A stretch of DNA of 64,000 nucleotides from Spinacia oleracea (Eukaryota > Streptophyta > Magnoliopsida > Caryophyllales > Amaranthaceae), in NCBI RefSeq assembly GCF_020520425.1, contig NC_079488.1, forward strand, positions 18,416,247 to 18,480,246, written 5' to 3'. Positions 1 through 10,404 of the stretch are shown here, one piece after another. The position numbers and the translations under genes were made by a program. Under the pieces are notes generated by a model. That model was not told where the DNA came from. It was given only the letters and a program-made list of their open reading frames with translations, and did not search any database. Numbering within the stretch: position 1 is the stretch's first letter; the number at the start of each line of letters is the position of its first letter.

Positions 1-60
1 ATATCAAATTTTTATAACTTTAAAAATACAAAATTAAAGTTATTAACCCTCTATTATATA

Positions 61-250
61 TTTTTTTTTTTGGTTCTACTACGAGGAGTTCCCACCGCCT
101 TCGGTGAGTGGACTAATCTCCCGCGGGAGTTTGCATGGGTACCTCGATGGGGCAGCATCTCTCCCAGTTGACATTTTTTCTATTCCCAAAGACTCGAACC
201 CGAGATCTTGGTTAAGGAGCAAGAGGCCCTTAATCACTCATGCCAACCTC
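61..250 (-). mobile_element. tRNA-derived SINE, reverse strand
   Basis: Read on the reverse strand, the unit starts at about 250 with a tRNA-like head and ends in an 11-base A run (T run at 61-71 on +). The head contains an A-box-like stretch (TGGCATGAGTG, about 236-246) and a B-box-like GGTTCGAGTC (about 191-200). These would be an internal Pol III promoter, the hallmark of tRNA-derived plant SINEs. The roughly 120-bp body after the head has no coding potential. Clean target-site duplications were not found; AT-rich flanks (ttatat on both sides) give only a weak candidate. The family was not identified. Confidence 0.72.
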
Positions 251-293
251 ATTTATATTGACAAACATGAAAAGGTAAATTAAACAGAAGAGT

Positions 294-1482
294 TGTTAAT
301 TTCGTGGAGTTCCACAAGAGGGGGGGTGAATTGAATTTTGCAGTTTTTATAAAATTATATGCGATAAGGAATAGAAACAGCAAAATAGAGCAAGCACAAT
401 TTAGCGTGGAAAACTCTCTAGGCCCAATAGAGAGGAAAAAACCACGGCCCCTTTGGGGACTTAAACACTTCTACTAATTAGGCAAAACAACTCAGTTTCT
501 TTACAAGCCTAATCTACTCGGGCCACAATCCGTAAATCACCTCAGATTACAGATGACTAGGAACAACCCCTCGTTGTTCCCTTCTCCCTATGAAACAATC
601 CCTCAATTGTTCCAACTCACTGATCTCTCTTGAGATCTTTCACTCTTGCTCTAGTAAGCCTGACTCAGGCTTAACATACATCAATTCAACTTTAATGAAA
701 TACAGAATAAATAAAAACTTAACGTAAATACGAAAATACAAGACCTGCCAACCAATACTGCTCTAACTGGGAACAGGAACAAACTCTTAAAAATAAAGAC
801 TTTAAAGGTGATACCTGAAAGCTCCGGTTAATGATAATGAGTCTGATAAGAAAACTCGAGATGATCTTTTGGTATATTTATAGTGATTCTGTGTTTTACC
901 CTAGAATCCTAGACTCCTAATTCTAATCAAATTAGGACTCTCTTAAAGATAGAATTCTATTAAGAAACTATTTAATCTTTAAACAGGTTTTATACCTATT
1001 CGGATTCTACTTACCATATACCTAAAGATTTTAATCCTTCTCGAACTCTTTCCAAAGATTATCTTTAATTGTTACCGAGTTAAATTAATCATATTAAAAC
1101 TTCTTTTAATACGGATAATCATTTGGTCTTACACCTAGTATATTATGCTAACTCTAAGAACTTAGGTGATGACTCGTTAAGACTACTGTTCCCAGACCTA
1201 GCAGTATGATTGATATAATAACCTTGTACCTTTTCGTATTTACCATATACTTCCTAATGCTTCATAGAAGCTTAATTCTTGCAGCTTCACTTGTAGTCCT
1301 TGACTTTGTCAACTTGTTTGATTGCTGCTTCACGAATCAATCTGACTTGCTCTCTTTCCTTCAAGGCTTCTTCATTTGTCAATCCATATTGAGAGTAGCT
1401 CTTTCACTTATAGACCTGTCATACTAGACTGTAGAATGTAAGCACAAATAAGCTTGTCATCATCAAAACTCAGGGGTCAACA
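294..1482 (-). mobile_element. Complete solo LTR (1189 bp) with 5-bp target-site duplication
   Basis: The segment begins TGTTAATTTC and ends GGGGTCAACA, so it has TG...CA ends. It is flanked on both sides by AGAGT (289-293 and 1483-1487), a perfect 5-bp duplication. No internal retrotransposon genes are present, so this is an LTR-LTR recombination product. On the reverse strand the LTR opens with a motif containing TTTTGATGATGACAAG, a kind of start seen in many plant copia LTRs. A TATA-like CTATAAATATACC lies near 873-885. Both point to a reverse-strand orientation. Short ORFs inside it are chance. Confidence 0.8.
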
Positions 1483-1487
1483 AGAGT

Positions 1488-1890
1488 ACTCCGTAGTAAC
1501 TTTTTGTTTTCAAACTTTTGGGAATTAAAGCCAATTTGGTAATTTGGTTTAAGGATAGATGGAGATTTTGGTTCCTGGTTAATTAATAACTTTAATTTAT
1601 TCGACAAATAGGGTAACTTATAGTTAAGGAACTTTAGCCTTTGGGAAAAAATTTGTTGCATGATTATCCTTTCTATTGTTACTTTTTAATTGAAGCCTTA
1701 ATAACATAACATGATGGTTAATCTTTTACGACTACTTATTTCAATTCGATTAACAAAATCTGCTTTCTGTTCTTCACTTCTTTGCAACATTTATAGTGTT
1801 ATTATTGCAAGCAAAAATTTGTTGCATGACTTAATTTCATGTTTCATCCTTTCGTTTTAAAAATAATATTAATATTTAAATATTGCACAG
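1488..1890. other. Non-coding stretch upstream of the invertase remnant
   Basis: AT-rich sequence with no protein similarity that I recognise. By position it should be an intron of the invertase-like gene, because a consensus acceptor (TTGCACAG) ends it. The first exon and the 9-bp mini-exon (encoding DPN) typical of plant acid invertases are not visible here. They may lie outside the window or be lost. Confidence 0.5.
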
Positions 1891-2925
1891 GGCCCATGAT
1901 TTACAAGGGTTTATACCATCTCTTCTACCAGTATAATCCATGGGGATCTGTATGGGGCAACATTACTTGGGCTCATTAAGTCTCAAAGGATCTAATTAAC
2001 TGGAAAGCTCTTGAGCCTGCACTTCATGGGTCCGAGCCCTTTGACATAAATGGGGTATGGTCTGGTTCTTCTACGATCCTACCTGGTGACCGACCTGCTA
2101 TACTCTATATACAGGCATTACCGCGAACAATGTACAAGTCCAAATTATTGCATTCCCGACCAACTTATCTGACCCGTACCTTCAAGAATGGGTCAAACCT
2201 GTCTATAACCCGATCATCACTCCGGGCCCGGAAATGAAAATATCATTATTTCGAGACCCGACCACTGCATGGTGGTCTGGTGGCCATTGGAATATTTTGG
2301 TGGGTTCGAGGAGAAAGCATAGGGGGTTAGTATATTTGTATAGGAGTAGGGATTTTAAGAAATGGACCAAGGCTAGACCCCTTACATTCGGTCTCTAAAA
2401 CGGGTATGTGGGAATGCCCAGATTTTTTCCCGGTTCCAACCCGAGGTAAACATGGGTTGGACACTTCTACTATGGGCTCGAACGTGAAGCATGTGTTAAA
2501 GGTTAGCCTTGATGTTACTAGATTTGAGTACTACACTATTGGAAGATTTGATCCTATTAGAAATAGGTATTTTCCAGACAATGCTGAAATTGATGGTTTG
2601 AAGGGGTTAAGGTATGATTATGGTAATTTTTATGCCTCAAAAACGTTCTTTGATTCTGAAGGGTCGTAGGATCTTGTGGGGTTGGTCTAACGAATCTTGG
2701 ACCCCTGACGTGAGTGTCGTTAAAGGTTGGGCTGGAGTTCAGGTAAACTTATATATTTCAGTCACACAAACTAGTTTCCCTAAATTTAACTATATATTGT
2801 GTATGTTATATGAATATAGTTTTATTGACAATGTAACATTGTATTAGTCTATACCACGTTTGTTATGGTTGGACCCAAATGGAAAACAATTACTTGATGG
2901 CCCGTCGAGGAAGTGGAAAGACTCA

Positions 2926-3668
2926 GGGCCCGCCTGGATTGGGGGAAATGGGCTGTAACAATTAATGGGATAATAAACATGGGCTTTGTTTTTATGCCTG
3001 GATTGGGGTGAATTAATAAGGCCAGAAAAAATTCCCCCCATTATGAGGGTAATGTACTACCCTACCCCCCCTTAGGGTAACTATTCACCTAGTAACTTTT
3101 CTCCCAAAATTAAAGCCCAACCATTCATTATCTCTCACATGCGTCACATACTCACATCCTCAATCATTATTCATCCCATTCCTCCATGGAAAAGTTCTTC
3201 AAGCTTCATTACCTGACAATCTGACATTCATTCTTCATTCATTATGTTATCAAATTTACTTTAATTTTCAGTTAATTTTACAATACGCTGACTTTCGATT
3301 ATATACCAATTTTGCTGAAGTTTTTTTACAAAAATAAATCATATTTTCAGGTTTTTTTGCTAGATTTGGAACAAAAACAAAACAAAAAAACACATGAGAT
3401 TCGATTAAAAGTTCTAAGATCTGTTCTCATATTGTCGCAATGCATGGTTAAAAAAAAAAAAAAATGAAATGCAAATACGCAATTGCTGCTATCTGCATAT
3501 TGTGTGAAAATTTTCTGAAAAGATGAATGGCAGGGGTATCTATTACCTTCATGCCAATCACAACAAAAATATAAGTTCTGGAAAATTATCCCCCAAATCA
3601 TTCCAATTGTAATTATTCTTCCCATAAAATGTACACCCCTAATTACTAAACCCAATCCAGGCGGGCCC
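2926..3668. mobile_element. PIF/Harbinger-like non-autonomous element (743 bp) in an invertase exon
   Basis: Perfect 18-bp terminal inverted repeats are present (GGGCCCGCCTGGATTGGG at 2926-2943 and its complement at 3651-3668). A 3-bp direct repeat, TCA, flanks them (2923-2925 and 3669-3671). A 3-bp duplication and a GGGCC-type end fit PIF/Harbinger, although the usual duplication is TWA rather than TCA. No transposase is encoded. The invertase exon reads VERLR on the left and GNNVEL on the right, so the element split a single exon. Confidence 0.8.
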
Positions 3669-4039
3669 TCAGGGGTAACAATGTTGAGCTGAAAATCTGA
3701 AATATCATCAACTTAAGCCGAAAAATCAATTTGAAATCAAAGGCATAACACCAGCTCAGGTTCGAATCTTAATTAAATCTCTTACGAGTAATATTTGAAA
3801 TTTTGTAAACTATCATAGGTATCTGGAGCATAACGAAAAAGTAATCATACAAATTTTGAATAAAAGAAGTTTACGAGTGCAGTTCATATTTCTTGGTGTA
3901 TAGAGGAATTTGCATGAGTTGGCAAAGACAAAAAAGTATTACACTAATCAGATAAAAAGGCTAATCATAGGGATGATCCTACCTCCTTTGTATCGAATAC
4001 CATCTACGAAGTACTACGTCTTACGTATATGATACAGCA

Positions 4040-4312
4040 GCAAAGACACGAGTGCGTCGAGGCGGATATCGGGCATGCAACAACAAACACATATCAACTA
4101 AAAGACAAATAGCTAAAAGACAAAAAAGGAAGTACCATTCATGTAAAAAAAGTACCATTCTAATACCATTCTGTAAAAAAAAGTACCATTTGTGTTTAGA
4201 AAAGTACCATTTAATTTTTTTTTTTGTCATTTTTCCTATTTTGTCTTATGTTCTGATATGTATTTGGACACACATATCAGATATGTGTTTTTACTTCCTC
4301 GCAAAGACACGA
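4040..4312. repeat. 12-bp direct repeat flanking a 249-bp insertion-like segment in an invertase intron
   Basis: GCAAAGACACGA occurs at 4040-4051 and exactly again at 4301-4312. Between the copies, repeats of aagtaccatt and an inverted pair (acatatca near its left part, tgatatgt near its right) suggest an inserted non-coding element. No terminal inverted repeat was recognised at the direct-repeat edges, so the class is unknown. A 12-bp duplication is longer than the usual 8-11 bp of hAT and Mutator elements. Confidence 0.4.
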
Positions 4313-4512
4313 TCTAAATTTTGGGTTTGGTTGCAGGCTGACGTTGAAGTAGTATTTAAGATCCCAAATATAGAAAAGGCTGAGTCATTTGACCCGAAGT
4401 GGGTGGATCCCCAAGATTTGTGCATTCAAATGGGTTCAAGTAATCGAGGAGGGGTTGGGCCTTTTGGGCTTCTCGCACTTGCTTCTGATAATATGGAGAG
4501 TAAACTGTACTG

Positions 4513-4592
4513 AAGGTCCCTAAACTTTGCCAAAAGGAGCAGTTAGGTCCCTCAAGTTTCAAAAGGAGCATTTAGGTCCCTCAAAATGGATG
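4513..4592 (+). repeat. MULE left-end tandem sub-repeats
   Basis: Three copies of an AGGTCCCT-centred motif stand in a row. Two are parts of a roughly 28-bp unit (AAAAGGAGCA then KTTAGGTCCCTCAA). They are the likely left terminal repeat of the MULE and a probable transposase-binding array. Confidence 0.6.
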
Positions 4593-4991
4593 GAAAACGC
4601 TGCTTTTTGTTTTCCGTCACTAACGTCCGTTAAAATGCATTTAATAATATTAAAAATTATTAAAATAAAAGGAGAATTAATATACACGTAGATTAATGAT
4701 TGAAAACAGATGATTTTGATGAAAATAAGCGTTTTCCAATTACTTAGCCTTTTCAACTTACTTTTTCAATGTGTACACGTGGAAACCCTTCCAACTTCCC
4801 TCGTTTTTTCTGGTTCCTTCCTAATAATGTTTTGGCGGTAATTTTTTACTGTTCCCAACCCTATTTCCCCCCTTTTCACTTCCTATTTATATGGTCCCCC
4901 CCCATTTTCACTCTCAGTTGTCTTTTTGCCATTTACTCACTCAAACACTTAAGAGAATTAGAAGTTATTACTCTGAGTTTTCTGCAAAAAA

Positions 4992-5931
4992 ATGGGTTCT
5001 TGCGTATCAAACAAAAGGTCTGCTGATTCCAAGTGAGAAGCTCTCACCAGGAAGAGAACAAGAACAAGAATATCCAGATGGGACGAAGGTATTTTCATTC
5101 AATTTGTCGGTTTTTTCAATAAATGTTTGCAGTTGAGCCATGATAAATTAGGGCTTTTTTGTTAAGTAACTTTTTCCCAAAATTGGTGCATGCATTATCT
5201 TGATTGTGGTGTTTTATATGTTAATTTAAACAATCGTGGGCTGATTTCGCATAATTTATCAATTGAAGTTGGAATTAGGGTTTCGTCCGTTTTTACTTTC
5301 CAATATTTAATTCGAATTGATGCTTGCATGTTCTTGAAAATGGTGTTTAATATGTTAAATTATACAATTGTTGCCTAACTTGGAATTAATTTAAACTAGA
5401 TTTTGTAGTAATTAGGGTTAGGGTTTCACTTACTGTTTTTGATTCACTTAAATAAAAAACAGAGTTTGATTAATTCGAATTGATGCTTGCATTTTCTTGA
5501 AAATGGTGTTTCTTTAAACTATTGTTTCTTAATTTAGAAGTATTTTAATCTAGATTCCGTATAATAATTAGGGTTTACTTACTGTTTTATTGACTTTGGC
5601 CGTTACTTTGACTTTAGGAGCCCATGCTTTAAGGGAGGCACACCCCCTTTGCCATCATCAAGACATTCTAATCACCCAGATCTTCCCCAGGCTGGACTGG
5701 GAGGGGCAGTCTGCTGTGCAGAGTGTGTGCAAGCGGTGGCGTCGGTGGGCCAAGCTGCGGTACCGCCTCCCATACCACTACCCTCAAGGATGCTACCGTG
5801 CATGGCTGCGTGAGTGGGTCATCATGGACATCATTGACAATGATGGTCGTGACTTCCACGCCTGGTTGGACAAGGACATGACCGTCTACTTTGACGGCTT
5901 CCCCCTCCTTTTCAAGGAAGAGGAGGAGTAG
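4992..5931 (+). CDS. F-box-like gene inside the MULE (two predicted exons, one in-frame stop)
   Basis: Predicted exon 1 is 4992-5088 (donor AAG/GTATTT) and exon 2 is 5618-5931 (acceptor CTTTAG/GAG, stop TAG). Exon 1 starts MGSCVSNKRSADSK, a sequence that looks myristoylatable, but then hits TGA in frame. After it comes a basic run with RKRTRTR. Exon 2 contains QDILITQIFPRLDWEGQS followed by VCKRWRRW, which resembles the first half of an F-box (interaction with SKP1 in ubiquitin ligases). It ends in an acidic FKEEEE tail, about 137 codons in all. Exon 2 is clearly more GC-rich than its neighbours, which suggests capture from elsewhere. The splice model and the F-box call are inferences from pattern only, and the gene may be non-functional. 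Alternatives are a MULE-specific accessory ORF or a transduplicated host gene fragment. Confidence 0.45.
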
Positions 5932-6354
5932 CTGGTGGTGGAGGCCATGCAGGGTGGGTGGTGGTGGAGCTGGTGGTGGCCCCTCTTTTGTCAAGCTTGT
6001 GTTGATCCAGCTTGTTTATAGCTTTTTTTATTTTTAATTTTCAAGGACAATTACATTACTACTGTCATTGCAATGTTGGTTTTTGTGGAAGGTGACAAAT
6101 GTTGGTTTTTGGTATTTGTCACTGCTATGACAGTAGTTTATACTTAACCGTAGGCTTCTCCCTCAATAGTGGATTGAGGTTGTAATGTAAGGGTTGAAGC
6201 CTACCCTTTTGTAAATTCAAATGGAATGATCATGATGAATGAATGAAGATAACTGTTTCCTTTTGTTATCTCTTGTGTTGTTATTCAAGCTTTCATTTGG
6301 TTTGATTTCTTAAAGTTTTGTTCTTTTAATTGATATTGTTTTAACTTTGATCAG

Positions 6355-9350
6355 ATGATGTTGATGATTTGACTTTGAACCCTTGCATATATGTGCATCA
6401 TGGTGGTGAATGGGTTGTGCAAGGTGATATGGTTTATAGTGGGGGGAGGGTGGATGTCTTTGATTACATCCATGAGAATGCAGATGGCAAATATGTTAAG
6501 GAATTAGTGGATAGTTTAGGTTATAATGATATAGAGAAAGTACATTTCTGGGACCCTAGGAAAGAATTCAAGAATGGGGTTAGGTTTTTAGGTTTTGATA
6601 GTAGTACTTGTGACCCTTTCTTAGCTTTACTCTTTGAATACAAAAGCATTCATATATACATTGAGCATAAAATCAAACCCACCTACAACTTTAACCTAAA
6701 CAGGAGTGCAGGAGGGGGAGGAGGGAGAGGTAGCTTCCTTGAGTTGTTGAATACTGATGTGGTTGACTTAAATTCTGATTATGTGGAACCACCTTTTACA
6801 GTACTCCCACCCAAACAAACTGAAACTCAACCTGAAACTCAACCTGAACCTCATATTCAACCTCAAAATGTGCCTCAACCTGAAATTGATTATGATTCAG
6901 AGGGTACAGATGAAGATGATGATGAGTTAGCCACTGCTAGGTCTAAGATATCTGATGATATGAGAAGGGAAAAGGCTTATTTTGAGGAGTTAGTAATGCT
7001 GAAAAAACTAGCAGAAAGTAAAGTAGAAGGTGGTCTGAATTTGGGGGATGACTTTGATGGATACAGTGACTTAGACAGCCCTAGTGAGTCAGAAGATGAG
7101 GATGATGTTGGTTACTTAGTTGCACCACAACACCATAAGAGGGGGAGAGGGAAACAGAAGCAAAACGACACTGAAACTGAAGAGAGGGAAGCCACTTTTT
7201 ATGTTGGGCAACAGTTTGAGAATCCAAAGACATTTAGGAAAGCAATCATAGATTATTCAATTGATAAAGGAAGAAACATTCCATTTTCTAAAAATGATTC
7301 CACTAGGGTTTGTGCAGAGTGTGAGCACAAAGATAAAGGTTGTAAATGGAGAATTTGGGCTTCATGGGAGAGAGGAAGAAGGTCATTTACAGTGAAAACA
7401 TTTGTCAGTGAGCACACTTGTGGTAGGACACCTATCATTAAGAAGATGACTTCACATTGGATTGCAGAACACTACCAGAATATGTTTAAGGTTAACCCTT
7501 ACATGAGAGTGCAAGATATTCAGGAAACCATTTGGTTAGAAAAGGGTATAAGGGTGAGCAAAGACAAGGCTGCCAGGGCTAGGAAAAGGGGTCAAGCACT
7601 CATTGTTGGTGAATACAAAGAGCAGTATGCATTACTCCCAAGGTATGCAGCTGAGATACTAAGAAGCAATCCAGGGAACACAGTGAAGTTGAAGTTGGAT
7701 GCAAATGTGTTTGACAGACTGTATTTGTGTTTTGAGGCACTTAGGAAAGGGTTCTTGGCAGGATGCAGACCTTTCATATCACTTGATGGATTTTTCTTAA
7801 AGGGACCATTTGGGGGTCAATTGTTAGTAGCAGTAGGGAGGGATGGAAACAATCAAATGTTCCCTTTGGCTTGGGCTGTTTGTGAGGTTGAGAGCACTGA
7901 CACATGGAGTTGGTTTCTAGAACTTCTAGCTACTGATTTAGGCACTAGTGAAGGAGCAGGGTACACTTTCATGTCTGACCAACAAAAGGGTTTACTTGCT
8001 GCTGTGTCAAATGTGTTTCCACAAGCTGAAAGTAGGGTGTGTGCAAGGCATGTGTACTGTAACTTTAGGGGAGTGTTTGGAGGTGGTTTATAGTACAGAA
8101 AACAATTTTGGACTATTGCAAAAAGCAACACAGTAAATCACTTCAATGAAAACATTGAAGTAATGAGGGGTATTTCACATGAAGCTGCTGAAGACCTACT
8201 GAAAAGGAACTACAAGAAATGGTGTAGGGCATTCTACACTCCATTATCTTGTTGTGACAGTGTAGACAACAACATGAGTGAGGTGTTTAATGCATACATC
8301 TTGAGTGCAAGGCACAAGCCTATTATTACCATGTTGGAAGATATCAGAGAGGGTTTGATGGAAAGACTGCATAAGAAAAGAGATTTCATTGGGAAAAAGG
8401 AGATAATGTTGTGTCCTAGGATCCAAATTCAGTTAGAGAAACACAAAATTTGGGCTAGGGGTTGGAATGCATACTGGGATGGTGGGTTTTGCTATGGAGT
8501 AAGAGAAGGTGCAACACAGGTTAAGTATGTGGTGGATCTGAACCAACATACTTGCAGTTGCAATGCATGGCAGGTGAGTGGGATTCCATGCAAACATGCA
8601 ATTGTTGCTATATGGAATAAAGTAGACCACCCAGAACAATATGTCAATGCATATTTCTGCAAACAGACCTACATGAAGGCATATGAATTTTTGTTAGAGC
8701 CTTTAAATGGTCCTCAAGAGTGGCCTACTTCTGATAGCATTGTTGTGGCTCCAAAGGTGAAAAAGGTCAATGGAAGACCTAAAACAAAGAGGAGATATGG
8801 TGTTGGAGAGGTAACTGCATCTGGTAAGCTGAAGAGAACAGGTTGTTCTATGAAATGCAGCTTATGTGGTGTGATAGGCCACAACAAAAGGGGTTGCAAG
8901 AATGCCCCTAAGCAACAACAACACAGCAACAATCATGCTACTGCAGAGCAGACCACACCACAGCAACAACACCCAAGAACCAGTTCAGCTATACCAATGC
9001 ACAATAGGGGTGTGGGTATTTATACCTACCCAAATGGGTATCAAAGAATAGCTACTGTAAGTCATTCAATATACTCAAATTCTTTCTTACATGTTACTTT
9101 ACTGTACTGAAGCTAACTTGTTCCTAATTTGTTTTAATTAATGCAGCCTATATCACAACACTTCCCCACACCACAGAGGCAAAGACCTGCTACAGCTTTC
9201 TATTCTGATCATGGGGGTGAGCAAACCATCTACTCCTTCCCTGCACATGACTTCCCATTGTCACAGACTCAACCAAGTCAAGGACACACAATATCAAGCC
9301 AAGCATTGCAGGATCTTGCAATGGCTAGAAGATTAGAAAAAAGACCATGA
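6355..9350 (+). pseudogene. MULE (mudrA-like) transposase with one in-frame amber stop
   Basis: DDE transposase acting at the element ends. The open frame follows a splice acceptor (GATCAG, 6349-6354), and the true start codon was not found. Counting from codon 6369, the parts are: an N-terminal PB1-like region about 5-105 (HHGGEW); an acidic linker; a MuDR DNA-binding domain about 275-350 with C315/C318/C325; and the MULE catalytic domain with D473 (SLDGFF), D537 (MSDQQK) and E637 (NNMSEVFN). A SWIM finger (CSCNAW, then CKH) and a CCHC knuckle (CSLCG..GHNKRGC) follow. TAG at 8091-8093 interrupts the frame between the second D and the E; everything before and after it is in one frame. An intron at 9057-9146 (ACT/GTAAGT, ATGCAG/CCT) leads to a last exon ending in TGA at 9350. 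With the stop read through, it would be about 960 residues. All catalytic residues are present. Confidence 0.88.
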
Positions 9351-9431
9351 GGTTAGATTTTATTGAATTTAAAGTCTTCATTACATTTCATTAGTGCAGA
9401 TCATTACATTTTACCTACCCACTTAACCCAC

Positions 9432-9848
9432 TTAACTTAAAACAAACCAGATAAAAAAAAACAGAACCACTAGGATTACAACCCACACTTCACATTTCAC
9501 ACTAATAGGTCTTCTCATCTTGCTCATCACATAGTCTGCCTCCCTCTTCCTTGCATAATTGTTAGCTTCACTAAGTTTTGTCCTAAAACTATCAACTTCA
9601 GCAGCAAGGCTTTGTTTATCTTGCATTAACCCTAGTATGACAATTGTTTGCCAAGTTGTTGGTTCTTGTTCATCAATCCATCTAAAAAAAATGCAACCCC
9701 TTCTGTTTGTTTCAACATCATAATCTGGACAAGCAATGAACCTCCTTCCAGGATTTTCTTTTGTCCATGCCTTTTGAATGGATACTGTGAATCCACAGTA
9801 GCACCTCTTAGGAGGAGTACACTTTTTCTTCCCTTTAAATAAGTACAT
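9432..9848 (-). CDS. GRF-type zinc-finger protein of the MULE
   Basis: 138 residues starting MYLFKGKKK. It contains the GRF zinc-finger pattern: CYCG near residue 17-20, NPGRRFIACPDYD near 33-45, then GCIFFRWIDE. A coiled-coil-like stretch (LAAEVDSFRTKLSEANNYAR) and a C-terminal hydrophobic segment (VWVVILVVLFFFIWFVL) follow, which suggests a membrane anchor. GRF fingers bind single-stranded nucleic acid in other proteins; the role here is unknown. Small GRF/transmembrane proteins of this shape are common next to plant MULE transposases. The gene converges on the transposase with an 81-bp gap. Its upstream region has been cut off, because invertase sequence starts about 55 bp before the ATG, so it probably lacks its promoter or a first exon. 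Confidence 0.72.
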   Translation of the reverse strand: MYLFKGKKKCTPPKRCYCGFTVSIQKAWTKENPGRRFIACPDYDVETNRRGCIFFRWIDEQEPTTWQTIVILGLMQDKQSLAAEVDSFRTKLSEANNYARKREADYVMSKMRRPISVKCEVWVVILVVLFFFIWFVLS

Positions 9849-10036
9849 TATTTCTTTTATAGCCTTTATTTATTTATTGATTAATTATTTATATTTTTTC
9901 TATCGAAAGCTCTTCAACGGAGAAGGTATTATACAGACCAATATTTGGTGGTTTTGTAGACGTAGATTTGAGTGCTGATAAGAAAATCTCTCTTAGAACT
10001 TTGGTAAGTATCCTTGTACCCTTGACTCTTGAGTGG

Positions 10037-10037
<1 letters not shown>

Positions 10038-10095
<58 letters not shown>
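10038..10095. repeat. (AT)n microsatellite
   Basis: About 58 bp of pure AT dinucleotide in the intron between the last two invertase exons. It is a likely polymorphic marker. Confidence 0.95.
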
Positions 10096-10097
<2 letters not shown>

Positions 10098-10404
10098 TGT
10101 ATGTACGAGTTATGTGAAACTTCTTAAGACAGTCTTTATGATGTAATACGGGTGATGTTATGCAGATTGATCACTCCATCTTGGATAGTTTCGGAGATGT
10201 AGGTAAAACATGCATAGTGTCAAGGACTCAAGGGTTTATGCAAACATAGCAATCATGAACAAGGCCCACTTACATGTCTTTATCAACGGTTCAGAAGCCG
10301 TGATCGTGGAACATCTGAATGCCGCGTATGAACAATTAGGTCCTTTTAATTTCTTCCCCTTAGAAAGGTTGGGGCCTGAAAAGTACAAATTGGTGTTATT
10401 TTAA

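Larger units (their letters stand above)
4501..9900 (+). mobile_element. Mutator-like element (MULE) nested in the invertase exon; right end missing
   Basis: The element begins just after the invertase sequence ending ASDNMES. It holds three genes: an F-box-like gene (4992-5931), a mudrA-type transposase (6355-9350) and a convergent GRF zinc-finger gene (9432-9848). The left end carries tandem AGGTCCCT sub-repeats typical of MULE termini. No inverse of this end is found at the right. Instead, invertase coding sequence resumes within about 55 bp of the GRF start codon, and about 27 invertase codons are missing. The right terminal repeat and adjoining exon sequence were therefore deleted together, and a 9-bp target duplication cannot be tested. 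End coordinates are approximate. Confidence 0.75.
1891..10404 (+). pseudogene. Cell-wall invertase / fructan exohydrolase (GH32) pseudogene, interrupted twice by TEs
   Basis: GH32 enzymes cleave sucrose or fructans in the cell wall. Recognisable pieces in order are: exon at 1891-2742 ([19 protein letters not shown], then [29 protein letters not shown]); exon at 2848-3759; exon at 4337 to about 4500 ([11 protein letters not shown]); the same exon resuming near 9900 and ending at 10003 (GGFVDVDLSADKKISLRTL); and the last exon at 10166-10404 (IDHSILDSFG, HLHVFINGSEAV, stop TAA). WECPD, with cysteine, is the cell-wall/FEH form of the acid/base motif. Splice sites are conserved (gttcag/gtaaac, ttgcag, actttg/gtaagt). 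Damage includes an in-frame TAA in the first exon piece near 1976, frameshifts near 2105, 2398, 2660, 2896 and 10230, a Harbinger-like insertion at 2926-3668 and a MULE from about 4501. The NDPNG exon is absent. Invertase versus FEH cannot be decided from what remains. Confidence 0.9.

Noticed and set aside
1206..1427. 73-codon ORF
   Set aside because: Falls within the solo LTR; no similarity recognised.
3750..3770. GGTTCGAATC resembling a tRNA B box
   Set aside because: No matching A box at the right distance; the site overlaps an exon-intron boundary of the invertase remnant.
5668..5994. Reverse-strand Pro-rich ORF opposite the F-box-like exon
   Set aside because: Shadow of the GC-rich plus-strand exon; the plus strand has the coherent motif and splice site.
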